Program-made: the position numbers and the translations under genes
From: Trichodelitschia bisporula
Taxonomy: Eukaryota > Ascomycota > Dothideomycetes > Phaeotrichales > Phaeotrichaceae
Direction of reading: 5' to 3'
DNA length: 64,000 nucleotides
Assembly (NCBI GenBank): GCA_010356995.1
Contig: ML996688.1
Coordinates: forward strand, 1,054,001 to 1,118,000
Shown: positions 18,031 through 30,502 of the stretch, in pieces
How positions within the stretch are numbered: position 1 is the first letter of the stretch
How the letters are laid out: each line of letters opens with the position of its first letter
Notes under the pieces: model-generated
Database searches by the model: none
What the model saw: the letters and a program-made list of their open reading frames with translations, nothing else
What the model was told of the DNA's origin: nothing

Positions 18031-21000
18031 ATAGTGGTCGATTGGGTCTGAGATTGACACTTCGCGCCTTGCTCACGTGGCGCTTTCTCGTCATTTCAAC
18101 ATGCCTTTGTGTGTGGTATCTTCTCTTCCTTCATTTCGACAGCCAACCTCAAGCCAATGTTTAGAGTAGGGATAATAAAATACAGAAGTGTGATTCGGCC
18201 AATCCAAGCCGTTTGAGTTCAAGCGGTACTGAGGAAAATGTGACCATCTGCTCAGAGACCCCTGTTTCCTTTTTCTTCCACACTTTCCACGCTGCAGTGC
18301 ACCAACTATCCGGAGCTGAAGGATCATGCAGTGGCATGCATGCAGACCAAAGTCGCTTCCTGTGAGCTTTTATCAAGCTGAGAAGCGGCATTTCACGATG
18401 GTCCGGAAACCGATCTGGCCGGCGATCTCCAGCGGCCCCATGCACAGAATGCAGCGGCACGGATCGGAGTCAGATTGATTCGCGATCTATGAGACGGGAG
18501 TACTAGCATGCTGTCAGTGCATGAGTTTGACGGGTTTGACAGCCGCCCACGCGGGTAGAGGCTGGAAGGCGAATCCTGCGGAGAAGGCACGATGTGGCGA
18601 AGGCCGAGATGGCTTCATGAACATGGCCGCTCGGCCGAGAAACGGCTTCTCCCGGTCAACGCATTTCCTGATCAGCGTGGCGTAGCCGTGCAAAGGGCCA
18701 CGCCTTCAGCTGTCTCATGTTGGCGTATTTACCACGTGGTTCTCGTGGGAGGCGAAGGGAAGGGGGTTAAGTAGGACCGGGTCTCCGGGTCTACAGCCCA
18801 TTGGGCCAACGGGCGGGGTTGGTTGGAAGGGCAAGGCTGACTGGCTAATAGAAGATATGTTGATGCCTCAAGTAGCTTGAGACATGCAGTGGTGGGGTGG
18901 GGTGGGGAGGGGGCAGTGGGTTTACCCGATCGCATTCAGATAGCGCTGCGGGAGGTCGGATGTGGCTGTTGGGCAGCCTGAAGGAGCGCCATAACTTGCT
19001 CTTGTGTTGCGCGAGTTGTATCAGTCCTGCCGAAAGCCATTTTGTGCGAGCAGATGTCTGGCCGGCAACGAAGAACGGAGTTCCGCGTTAGCGCTCGTTC
19101 ATGGATGCTGGGGGTTGTTAAGCGAAGAAAAAACACCATGAAGCGACCTCATGTCGTACAAGATGAGATCCGAGGACGGCTGGGGCTTTTTTGGAGCCTT
19201 TCCCCGGCCTTGTTTTGGGGCGAAGTCGGCGTCACGGAAGGACTCCATACTTCATAAACCAGCCCGGCTTACAGAAAAACTTTCGCTGTGGCGTTTTCGG
19301 GACGTGAGGACCGCGATTCGACGTAAGATGCGTAAGGCCTGCGATCGATTGGATCGTGATTGTTCGGGCAAGAGCCCTGCAACCATGGCTCGTTATGGAG
19401 AGCTGAGCGAGGCGCCGAGCGAGGCGCCCCGCGCAAGAGGTCACGGCTCACATTTTGCGTACTCTTTGCTGCTGCTGGCTGCTGCCGGAGGCTGGTTTGG
19501 GAGGAATACCTGCGAGTCGAGACCGGATTATTTGCCCAGCCGTTGTGGTGTGCAGGTCGGAGGCGAGAAGCGAGGGTAAGGGAGAGGTGGAGCGCGTGGG
19601 GCGATCGGAAGTCATTCCCACGAGGGAGTCTTAGCATAAGGCGGGCCAGTACGTTATTCCTGGACCACAGAGGGGTGTTCGGAAAGTTTAACGGCAACGT
19701 TTAACATCGGCCCGGTTCCTAGCTGACGACTGGTTTGCAGCGGTCCCCTCGTGGGAGCCGGGTGTACAGACCGCCGTTTGTCCCTCCGACGGGTGTACAC
19801 TGGGACTCCAAGCATCCGGTACACTGCAGGTCACCGGGGTCCCCTGCACCCGTACTTTTTCTGAAGCTGGATGCGCTCATGGGGCGGGGGGAAGCGGGAG
19901 AGGTTGTGGGAGGGCTGGGATGGCAGTTTAAAGGCGTGTTGGCGTTTGGGGAAACAACAGAATATTTGCAGTTCACTGGCCACATGGCCCATGATGTCGA
20001 TCGCACTACAGCCAAGCTAATGTGTGCAGCAAGACGGCGCACATGGTAAAACAAAAACTCTGGATCCGCGGAGAACTGATGCTCTCCTGGCCACACGTGG
20101 AAAGGCGTTGTGAGCTCGGTACTGGTACATAGAGGAACCGACCAAGAGCCCGGTTGATGAGCTGACGCTGTGATACGTAAAGGAGCCTCAGCGAGTAGTG
20201 TAAACACTAGAACTACCATTTAAATACAACCCGGGATCGGATCTCTAACCATTTCAGATTAAACAAGCATCAGCTAGGCGATCTACCGTTAGTCTCGGCT
20301 ACGCGTGAGCTTGAACTTGCGGGGGCCGCTTATCGAGCAGCGGCCCAGGCGGCCGACAAGAGGTCTCTACCAGATCTTCGACCAATTCGCCAGGGTTTAG
20401 GTGCTCCATATCGCGTGCGGGGAGAATATGCTGTGCTACTTTTTATACACTTCCATGAGGCGTTGCAAGGGCTTCTTGTTCCTGTGTCAACGTCCTCACC
20501 ACTTACTGAGTCACTACCCTACGTTGGTGAATCTGCCACGTGGGTCTGAATCGAAAGTATACAAAGGGTGAAAGGGTAACAAGAGGCCTTTTGATGTGAT
20601 GCTCTTCAGAAGAGTGTGTTATGCCCCATTACGATAAGTATGCGCTGATAAAATGCAAGTCATGAGCATCGAAAAGCTATCAACATATGGCTGGCGATTG
20701 CGTGCTGGCTACCGTATACTGGTGTTGGGCAGTTATCTTGCAAATGGAGAGATATGTTACGTACTCTGAGTTAGACAGTCAACCTGGGGAATGGTTATAC
20801 GATGCTTCCTTACGCAGTACTCTGTATATACAGACCACTCAGTAAGTATGTAGTCACGGTAGTTCTACTCCATACTTGCTCTGCATTGATGGACAAGTGA
20901 GAATCTACTGCTCCTGGCAGCGCTCAGCACAGCACCTTTGGGCCTTTTGCGTCGTTGGAAAGCTTAGCGGGTCTGGGAGAGCTCCGGATCGGAGAGGTTT

Positions 21001-22283
21001 GCCAGGAAGAAAACGCCTCCACCCCACTGCCCCGCTAATAACGGCTGGTTCCCCTGCCCGAGGGTATGGGCGGCCCATGCCATCCCTGTTGCTCTTCGAC
21101 GATACTTCCACACCAAGTCTGAATTTCCCTTTCAACACCCGACTCTCTGCAAGGAACTTCACCCACCAGCGTCCCCTCAAAGTATACCTACGTACTGTAC
21201 ACCAGCACTGTTCTGCTACCCCAACTGCTCCCCCCGGTTCCCCCTAGTCAGCTCTGAGTGTCCAGCCCGCTCGTAAATAGCTCGTTCGAGATCTGTAGGA
21301 CTCTACGCCGTGTCACAGCGCATAGCCCACCCCCCTCCCCCTCCAGCATCGGCCACCTTCTCTCACCAGACGTGTCCATTCTCCTCTCTTCCATCGGAGC
21401 GAACAGGCTCCTTCAGTAACCTTATCCCCTGCTCCACGCCCGGCCGTATTTTTACTCCCTCGAATGGCTGAGCGCCTCCGGCATCTACTCCCTACAACCA
21501 CAAGCCGTGCCACTTTTTTAAACCCTCCATGCTGTCATGGAAGTGAGCCAACGCGATATAAACCATACTCTCGGGCCCCCAACTGAATGGACTTGAAGGA
21601 CGCCCACTGAAAGGACGTCTTCCCCGACCTTCCACCCCCCGTCACAACGCCCAATCCCTAACCCTTCGATCCAGTCGACATCTGGATTAATTCTACTCCA
21701 TTGTTTGGCCAGCCCCATCATCCATCCCCGACCCATTCCAAGGCTTCCCTCTTCAACGGCCAACGACCCTTCTGTTCTTTGTTGCGGGCCAGTGTCGACC
21801 CTACATTGCACACATGCGAGCCGGACTACTTGTGTGACGGTCTTTCGTGTCTCTTCTCCTCACCAGCCGCCTAACCCACTTCGGGCCAATTCACTTGCTT
21901 CAATTCCGCGCACGGCATTTCGATCCGCTTTTCCTCCATTCCGATTCCGCTTTCTAGTTCACCTGTACCTTCGGTATGTCCTCTTTCCCCTTCATTATCC
22001 CGCAATATCTTCCTTTTGCAGCTCCGCGCAGCGCATCGCACTTGAGCCAAAGACTTGGCAAATCCACTTCATGCTGTACCACCATCGAACCAAAGCTATT
22101 GGCGCAAGTGCTGACTAGAACTAGAGACGGAATCCGCAGCGCTGTTCCTGCGAGAGAAGAGCCTGGATGCTTTCCGCCTTCGCAAATAGAGAACTTCGAG
22201 CTAGATACTGCCTTGGATCGATGCGCCCCGCTGTTTGCCATCCTATCTAGGAGGCAGGGTCGAAGCTTTACACGCACATACCG
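18031..22283. other. Gene-free stretch of 4.25 kb, including the leader of the next gene
   Basis: This is the longest region without a supported gene. Open frames on both strands are short, overlap each other and show no domain. It contains G-rich tracts (around 18893-18913) and, from about 21300, a C/T-rich stretch that is probably promoter and leader of the DUF2841 gene. I see no terminal repeats, reverse transcriptase or transposase motifs, tRNA or rRNA. A non-coding RNA or lineage-specific gene cannot be excluded. Confidence 0.5.
21974..22250 (+). promoter_or_regulatory. Probable 5' leader with a 48-nt intron and two short uORFs
   Basis: Upstream of the DUF2841 gene a canonical donor gtatgt starts at 21974, and a pyrimidine tract ending ttttgcag closes at 22021, giving a 48-nt leader intron. 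Downstream of it, before the main ATG, lie two short open frames, 22071-22118 and 22167-22250. Such uORFs often restrain translation of regulators in fungi. Splicing and transcript start are inferred from sequence alone. Confidence 0.5.
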
Positions 22284-24351
22284 ATGATCATGTCGCATAG
22301 AAGTCGATTTCCAGGTTTGCGCTCTCTCGATGCGGGCCAAAATGCCACAGATTCGGGATTCAGTTACGGCTGCACTGGTCCGCCATTCCGCTCTGAAGAG
22401 GTTCCAGCTAAGCCAATGCCCCATGCGCAAACGGGACGAGAGCCGGACTTTACTCCGCATAAACCCGTAAGCTTTCTTACATTCTTACCATGGTCCCCTT
22501 CTCGAACTGACACCCGTTATGAATAGCATCCCCAGGAACAATCAGTAGACCTCGTGGTTCTCAAGGAAGCAATCGAACGCTTCCGCGCATCTGGATGTCC
22601 TTTCGTTTTGCTTGCCGAAGATGAGTTTGGAAAGCCCCTCTTCGGAAAGTCTCAGAATGCTGGTCAAAGCGACGAGTGGAAACGAGTTGAGCAGGCACTT
22701 CGTGAGTCTCAAACTGAGTCGCAAACTGTGTCCTTCCGGAGTGACACGTCAGGTGGGCGATCCTCTCTCGTTTGCCGACTTGCTTGCTGGCTTCAACTAA
22801 CCGAAGTCAGATTTATCCTATGCATTATCGTCAAGAGAGAGCGACCGAATGTCCACAACAGACTCTAGCCCTCGTGGAAGAGTCTCATCCACCCACATCC
22901 ATCAGTCGGCCCGCCTCACAGCTCTTAAGTCCATGGCGAACTCCCGGATGGCATCAGAAGCCGGCCAAATATGTGGAAAGCGTCGTTGGTGTGAACGTTC
23001 TCGAAGCGTTGCCACCTCGCAAGCCGATGACGAAACGGATTGTGACGATGACACCACTGAGGACTACGTGCACGTCGAGGAAACAGAACATCTGCGAATC
23101 GGGGACACGGATGCTCTCACCTCATTTTACTGCTACTCCTTTGAACTAATGCAGCAGTTGGCTATGAAGGCACTCGTGAAAGCCTGGATCAAGGAGATTG
23201 AACCTAAGAAGCAACGCAATTTCCCTTATGCCAAAAAAAATGAAAAAACGCCCGCCTGGTGGCCCATAGACAAGGTCAACCACAAGGAGCCGGACCATCT
23301 GCGAAAAGAAGGTACGATTTCTATCCACTCGGCCATCCCCTTGCTGATATATTTGACATAGAACGCCATCATCTTGCCATCGAAATCCTTCGGTATGTGC
23401 ACAACGACGCCAAATTCGGTACGGATGGCATCCAGCGACTTCAGAAGGCCAGTGGAAAGATCAACCTGAAGTTTGAGCATGAGCCGGAAGCCAAGTTTGA
23501 GCAAAGGATGGCCTTGCTCTCACAGCTATATATTGTCGCTGAAAAAGAGGGTTGTGTGCATCGCGGCGAGATGGGTATGTGGCTGAGTCGGAGTTTGCGC
23601 TTGGACATTCACTGACATCTTCTACTCAGACAACGACGATGTGGTGAGTATCACCAAATATACAAAGCTTACCAAGGTCCAGCGGGCGGGCACTGTCGGT
23701 GTCAAGCGCGCTCGAAAGGCACCTCGCCTGGACGGCACACCTCCCATAACACCCGTTGGGAATCCGTCATTGCCCAACGCCGATCCTCTTGAAGAATCCG
23801 TGCCTTTGGAGCGTCTTCATGAAGTTCAATCCCAGCGATCCTTTACTTCATCTGCGGATCTACCTGCCAATAGCCTTTCATTTACACCAACCATCGTCCA
23901 GTCTCAAACTTCCGATCCGGAATCCGAAACCAAACGTATCATGCCTCCCCGAATGCCGGGGTCGGCCCCTCCCATGCCTCTCAACGATCAGAACTCCGCC
24001 CCCCAGCGATTTCCTTTTGACCGTTCAACTGGTTCGATAAGCTGGGAGCATCCTGCGCCTATGGATTCCGATACTTCTATGCTTCAAGCAATGGACTCTT
24101 CTTCATTTAGCTCTACTGGCAATACCGCGCTTTCCTCTCATGGCTTCCAGGATTACCAAATTTCCCCCAATCTTGGTCAAATGGTCATGCCACACGGGCT
24201 CCCTCATCCACTTCCGGGGTATCCTATGGGATACGCACATATGCATCATCAAAGACAACCGGCCGTCTTTCAGGCTATGGTGCCAGGTCATCACTGGAGC
24301 TCAACTCCAGGATCCTGGGAACTTCCACTCGATACCCAGTTCGAAATGTAG
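22284..24351 (+). CDS. DUF2841 / YDR124W-like helical bundle protein (BafA-like)
   Basis: Five exons (22284-22466, 22527-22752, 22811-23311, 23362-23574, 23630-24351) give 614 aa with all phases consistent. The centre contains the hallmark of the family: YCYSFELMQQLAMKALVKAW, then IEPKKQRNFPY, PAWWP and NHKEPDHL. This is the helical bundle shared by yeast YDR124W and the Aspergillus hrmA-associated subtelomeric cluster protein (biofilm architecture factor). The C-terminal 230 residues are Pro/Ser/Met/His-rich and disordered, as in transcription-related proteins. In Aspergillus fumigatus the relative is linked to colony and biofilm form; that role here is inference. The start is the first in-frame ATG (a second follows two codons later), and an upstream coding exon cannot be fully excluded. 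Confidence 0.85.
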
Positions 24352-25555
24352 TGACCACATTTACAGCTTATGACGTCTGATGAATTTCACGAAGCGCAAG
24401 GCCACCACCACTGGCCCCTTATGTTGTATCAACATGGACCGCAGGGTGAAATAGCCCCAACTGCATGCACCGAGTACGCCTTACGCCGACTTTCATTTTT
24501 CGCCTGGGCGGTTTTCTGAGACTTTTGTGTTTGCTTGAATGTGCATGAATCATTGTGGCGGACTATTGAGTCAACGTAAAAAGCTCATCATTCGCATATT
24601 TAGGTTACGTCTCGCTTTCAGTTTGGATTTCGCATATCTCTCAGGCTAATCATTGTGCGCAACACGTGTTCGGGCTGTCCCGGAGATGATAATATCTTTG
24701 ATGCGCGAGTGTACGTGCAGAGTCTGTGGTTGCTTGTATCTGGAAGGGAAGGGACGGGTCATCTGCATTTTCATGAGCGTGGCGTAGGACTCCAGCATCA
24801 AACGACATTCGACCGTGAGGACTTCTTTCGGTTTGTACTTGTATCTCGGATTATCGCGGTAGCCGAAGCTCTTAGCCGTTTTGACAAGAGCTTACAACGG
24901 CAAGGTGGCTGAAACCCCGCAAACTCACACAATCAAGTTGGTTTCGTGGATCCTTTGTTATCTTGATCATTTCGTGACACCATTGGGAGGAATGGCATTG
25001 AATGCAGCCAAAGGCCTTCCAGCCCAATACCTTTGGGGAGACTTCGAGTGCCGCACAGTGCCATGGGACGTAGAGGGCGCTCAATAATTCAGGTAGGACG
25101 GTCGTCCATTTTCCACGCGATGTGAGGCATATGGTCTCCCGGCGGATTTAGGGGACTGCGGTAAGCGTATTCGGATGCACGTTCTGCCGTAGCCGACTTG
25201 TTCCGGGCCCAGCCATGGCGTCAATGATGCTTGGCCCGCATCACGTGAACTCGACTTTCGTGAGGCATTGTTCTGTCGCGCTCTTTCATTGACACCACCA
25301 CCCATCGTGCTTCCCGTGCATCTCCCCAACGTTCCCTCCTTCGTTCTCTCACCAACGCATTGCTGTGACGCCTCTCCGCTCGGAACAAATCGACGAGTTC
25401 CGTTTGTTCTCCGAAAACTTCTCCACAGCGACGCTCTTCTCCGCATCTCGAGTCTCCACATCGCGTCTCGCCATACTCAACATCCGCGTTATCGTCAGAT
25501 CCACATCCATTGCATGAGTACATTCCAATAGGTCGCAACGCAAAGGAGTGGTGAC
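24352..25555. other. Intergenic: DUF2841 gene 3' flank and SAC3 promoter
   Basis: About 1.2 kb lies between two plus-strand genes. The left part should be the 3' untranslated region and the right part, C/T-rich from about 25290, the SAC3 promoter and leader. Frames in it are short and motif-free. I see no RNA gene or repeat. Confidence 0.55.
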
Positions 25556-28500
25556 ATGGCTGGGCGCCGTGGAGGGCGCGGCCAAGGGTCGCAGCAGCAG
25601 CAACAGTCTCGCGATTCGAACCCTCGGCACCGTACCAACGGGGACGAAGGCTCTTCGGGACGCGGTCGCGGCCACGGTCGCGGCGATAGAGGCCAGAGCA
25701 ACGGGCAGTCTAGAACTTCGAACCACGATCAGAACCGGAACAGCCCTCAGGATGGAGGTCGCGGCCAGAGCAACGGCGCGAGGCGGACCAAACCCCCAGT
25801 TGACCTTACTCGACACGTTCTGGAAAAGAATCTGGCTGCAAATCATGGACCGCCTAAAGCTCCAAAGAAGATGGTAGACACGCAGCCAGAACCTCGTGCG
25901 CGGTCCAATTCCCAAGTCAAGCATGGCCCTATACCGGCGGGTGCCGCAGAGAGGTGGGCACAGGTATGTCTTTACTTTCGCGTGGGGTTAACGATACTAA
26001 TACATCCACAGCTTACACGGAATCGGGACAAGGAGCGCATGGATGCGATTGCGAACGGCTTCCTTGCCGACCCGGCTCAGCCGAGGAAACTGGAGGATGC
26101 TATTACGCCCGTCGGAACATGCGAAGACATGTGCCCTGAGTTTGAACGGGTTCAGCGTATCGTGCAGAATGACGTCTGGCGGCAAGAATGGGTAGGCTTG
26201 AGGTTTTAGATGTTTCATTGGCTACATGCTGACACTATTTAGGAACGCCAGACACAGGCCCTCGATTATGGAAAGAGGACTCCAGACGAATCTCGAATGG
26301 TCAAAAAGTTCCGGAGAGCGGCAGCCGGCCTTGATGAACAGCTCCCTTCAGATTTGCGCCCGCCCCGAGTACTTTTGGTTCGTTGAATGCCCCTTACCGC
26401 ACTCGTGCTGATGTCCTTCAGAAAACCACCAACTATCTCCTCAATGAACTCCCTACTGAATCGAGTGATGACATATCAAAAATCCAAGCCTTTTTGTGGG
26501 ACCGCACGCGAGCCATTCGTAACGACTTCTCCATTCAGCAGCTTAAGGAGGTGGAAGATATTCGGATTGCCATTGACTGCTACGAGCGGATTGCCCGTTT
26601 CCACATATTCTCTCTTCATCAGATGGCAGCCGTTGATCGGAAGGGAGCAGAGACGTACGATTGGCAGCAGGATCGAGAGCAGCTGGACCGGACACTGTTG
26701 ACTTTACTGGACTATTACGGCAAAGTACGGTTACAGTACCAGTCTCCGAACGAGGTCGAATTCCGCGTGTACGACATCCTCTTGCACATTCAATCGCCGC
26801 AGCCGTACATGGAATATAAAGTCCAGGGCCTGCCGGACCACATTCGTCTACATCCCAGGATCCTCAAGGCGATGGAACTTTGGGAAGCTGCGACGAACAG
26901 TATCGATCTCCAGGGACCCTTTCTTGAAAGCGTACCTCATGTTGTCGTCCAGGAAAACTGGGCACGCTTCTGGAAACTCATCATGTCGAACCAGGTCTCG
27001 TATCTGATGGCCTGCGTTGCTGAGGTGTACTTCAACTTGATCCGGCGGACCGCCTTGCAGTCGATATTCCGTGCATTCAAGCTCGGCGGCACCCAGCGCA
27101 CTACCGCCTGGGTGATGCCTCATGTCATGGACGCCCTTGGTTTTGATACGGAAGAGGAAGCCCACGAGTATGTTGCATACTTCGGCCTCAAGTTCCAAAC
27201 TCGTGACGATGGTGTATTATTTCTGGACATTTCAGCGATGAAGGGGGCGGATCTTCCCTCTCCTTCTGGTGGAATGGTGCCTCAGAAACATTCGAAGAGA
27301 TGGGTGGAAATGAAGCGACGGGGTCGAACTTTCAAAGCCATTGTCAACGGTCTCTCCACCAAGGCTGCGAGACAAGCAGGATGGGTCGAGAAAGCTCCAA
27401 CAGTGTCAGCCGATTCTACGATGACTGAAAGTTATGAGCAATCCGCCCGTACGTCTACAGCCTCTACCGCTCCGCCTTCCGAACCGGTTGCCAAGCTCAA
27501 CCCAATCGCTCCACCTTTTGCACTTTCTGCTTCCTTGGCTGGAGCAGCAACATTTACCGGCACGCCGCCTACCGCACCTTCCTTGGCAACGGGTCAGGCA
27601 AACGGATTCGGCCAGCCTTCCGGGTTTGGCCAACCACCGACAATTGCTCCGCCTTCCGTGCTTAATCGACCTTCAAGTTTTGCTCCCTTCACCGAGTCTA
27701 GCCCGCCAACCAGTTCCGCATCATCTTCTGGGTTTGGGCAACCGTTCGGGACCAGCCAGGGGCCTGCTTTTGGTAAGCTATCTAGTGCTGGAAACCCGAC
27801 AGATACCTCTGAGGCGTCTGTCGTGAAGCCCTCCCCGCATTTCAGTCCGTCTTTGACTCTGGGGCAACCAAATAGGCCCGGTCAACCTTTTTCATTCATC
27901 TCACCGTCATCGGACAAATCCAGCACACAACCGAACCGAACTCTGTTTGGCTTCCCAGCGCGGTCAACCGATCAAAAAGCCAACACGCCGCCGGTCGAAA
28001 CTTCGACTCCAAGAATGGATATCAAGTTCCCTCCCGCCCCCTCCACTACTCCCTTCGCCCTCCCGCAATCATCTGGAATCGGCTCTTTCTCGCTGGGCAA
28101 AACTGCTGGCCCTGGCCTGTCCAGCGCGTGTTCTCCGTCTCCTGCTGCAGTAGCATCTGCTCCGCCATTCAATATGGAAAGTTACGAAAGTATTCCCGCA
28201 CCTAAGGTCGAAACCTTATCTTCTACGCCGATACCATCAAGCTCACTAGTCGGAACCGGTCAATCTGCGTTTCCCGCTCAAACCGCAGTTGGCGCTGGAA
28301 AGCGACGCCTTGAGGATGCTGCTTCGCCATTCACCACTCCTCCCCCGCAACCGGCACCGCAGGTAGCCTCCGAAACGTCAGCCGCATTCATGCCACTTGC
28401 TACTGCTGAAACGCAGTCCGTCAAGTCCCAAATGTCGCGTCCTCCGCAGCAGATGCCTCCTCGACCTACTACTCCGGAAGATCCTGAGAAGCGCAAAGCG

Positions 28501-30173
28501 CTTTCTCTCGATTTCCTCACGAAAGACTTGTTTCTCGAGCCGCACAACGGCATCCTGAAACAGTACATTGAGTATACGGCGTCACATGTGATCAGCCAAG
28601 AAATAGCACGCAAGGAACAGGAGGATGATCTGGCTAAAGCAGGTTTGTCTTTTCATTTTCGTATACGTTGCGATATAAAGCCTCTCCATACCATGCTAAT
28701 CATATTATAGACGAATTTCGGTATTGGTTTCTCGCCGGAAAGTTCGGCTACCGTTGGCTCGAGATTTGGCGGAACCGCCGGTTGGTTCGAAAGCACAGAG
28801 ACCTCAGGAAGAATGCCCAGGAAGCCACTCTGCGCGCTCGTGCCAGGCGCAAGGCGAAGGCTGCCGCCGAAGCCCAAGCTAAACTTGAAGGCACTGTGAA
28901 GAAGGCTGGCGCTGATGTCATGCGTGACTTCGAAGCATTCAAGGCTTCAAAACGGGCTATATCTGAGTCCATTTCTTTCAATGGCCAGCCCTCCGTCAGA
29001 GAGGCCTCGACTTTATCAGGAGTCTCGACGCGAAACGACAATCGAGCTTCAGTGGAAACTCTGGGTTCGATGAGCATGGACGACCTGAAGGTCCTCATTG
29101 GACCCAATGCAGGACCTCTGGTGACGAACTACTTCCGATATAAAACCATGGGCCTGAAGCCCGACGGAATCTTCTTTGCTCGGCAGTTGCTCGGCATGCC
29201 ACAGCATTCGAATACCTCTCCGGCAAAACGCACTCGCAAACTTTTTGAGGATGAAATATTGTCCTCTATCAGTCCCCCTGACAGCAAGAGGGTGGCCACG
29301 GAAGGTTCCTTCAGTAGCTCCCATAGCTCCAGTGGGCAATCAATAGATCAGCGCATTCCGGTCACCACAACTTCTGCCAAGCGCAGTCGTTCGGCCTTTG
29401 AGGACGAGCCGTTGCCCTCAACCAGTCCACCAGACAACAAGAGGCTGATTCGAAACGGTTCACTGAACAGCTCCCATGGGTCCATCAAGCAATCGACAGC
29501 TCCGGGTATGCCAGCGACAGTGGAATCGAACCCTTTTCCACATCTGGCACCATCGATTGAGCGCGGCCACACTCGATCCGAATCTGTTCGTTCCAACGCG
29601 CTGAAAGAGACTCTTGCTTGCGCAGATGAATCGCAGCAAGCCTTGCTAAGCATGAGCCAAAGGCTCGATCAAGACCAGGAAAGCATGCGAGAACTGTACG
29701 ATTTACTGCGCAAACGGACTCGTACGAAGGGACGTCCATCATTCTCTCCGGAAACCTCGGCGCTCCGAACTTCCATTCTCGGCTCATCAAACTTCGCTGC
29801 CTCGAGATCGCGTTACAGCGCAGTGGACACGCGTCCGGCTTTCCATGGACGTGTGAGCAAGTTCGTCCCCCGCGAGTTATACGGGAAGTACACTTCGCGT
29901 GTCGATCGGCGGAGACAGCAGGAGGAACGTCGTACCGAGGTCCAGGCTAGGGGGGGCTTGGTGGGAGGATCGGGTACACAGAATACGAACGGTGTTCACG
30001 AAGACGGGGCCCAGCGGGGGAGGTTTTTTGATTCCGAGAGCATCATCTCGTTCGAAGATGACGGGGACGAAGAAGGGTACGAATACAGCTCGGAAGATGG
30101 GGGGAATGATGGATCGCATCAAGGGCATCTCCAACAGGCGGGGGCGAGTGCAGAGGATGCCATTGAACTTTGA
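25556..30173 (+). CDS. SAC3: Sac3/GANP mRNA-export scaffold of the TREX-2 complex
   Basis: Five exons (25556-25963, 26012-26191, 26243-26377, 26422-28642, 28711-30173) give 1468 aa. Sac3 is the TREX-2 scaffold at nuclear pores, linking transcription to mRNA export. The N-terminus is RG/GRG-rich, like an RNA-binding tail. The Sac3/GANP domain follows: GTCEDMCPEFER, then LPSDLRPPRVL joined across the third intron to KTTNYLLNELPTE, then FLWDRTRAIRNDFSIQQ and CYERIARFHI. After it comes a long Ser/Pro linker with FG-type units (GFGQPSGFGQP, FGQPFG), fitting nucleoporin contact. A helical basic region (FRYWFLAGKFGYRW, then RRLVRKHR) may be the CID-like Sus1/Cdc31-binding helix. An exact-length 51-codon in-frame duplication lies at 29223-29528. 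The frame without the 44-nt third intron stops at once. Confidence 0.92.
29223..29528 (+). repeat. In-frame 153-bp tandem duplication within SAC3
   Basis: Two adjacent units of 153 bp each (29223-29375 and 29376-29528) encode 51 residues apiece with the shared skeleton AKR-R---FEDE-L-S-SPPD-KR----GS--SSH-S--QS. They align without gaps and stay in frame, so the duplication is a copy of a coding segment. The copies have diverged at many positions, so the event is not very recent. Confidence 0.85.
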
Positions 30174-30502
30174 TCTGGGTCGCTTTTTCTTTTACTACTT
30201 GCTTGGTACACTTGTTACCACCTGCATAGCGATGGCGCACGGGAGATCACGGTGTTTACGAGGATATTTAGACGATACCACGGGCAAAGCGATTCCAGGG
30301 GTTTGGAGCAGGATGGTATGGACACAGAGGAATGTTGTACACTAGATCTGTGGATTGCTCTCTACGGCATCTGGGTGCGAAATTCATAGCGCATTCATCA
30401 AGCCATCACATCGTTTGAGATATGACTATCCGATAGAGCCTCGTATTGAACAGTACGACCACCCTTATCAATGTGCATGGCCCACAGTGCAATAGTTCAC
30501 CC
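30174..30502. other. Intergenic: convergent 3' flanks of SAC3 and SWI5
   Basis: 329 bp between two genes that point at each other, presumably holding both 3' ends. Nothing else is visible. Confidence 0.55.

Noticed and set aside
18031-22283. Search for mobile-element or virus-like fossils
   Set aside because: I found no reverse transcriptase, transposase or capsid motifs and no terminal repeats in this or other gaps.
21976-22287. 103-codon frame just before the DUF2841 gene taken as the gene's N-terminus
   Set aside because: Its ATG lies inside a canonical gtatgt donor, and it ends in another frame overlapping the main start. It fits an intron-bearing leader better.
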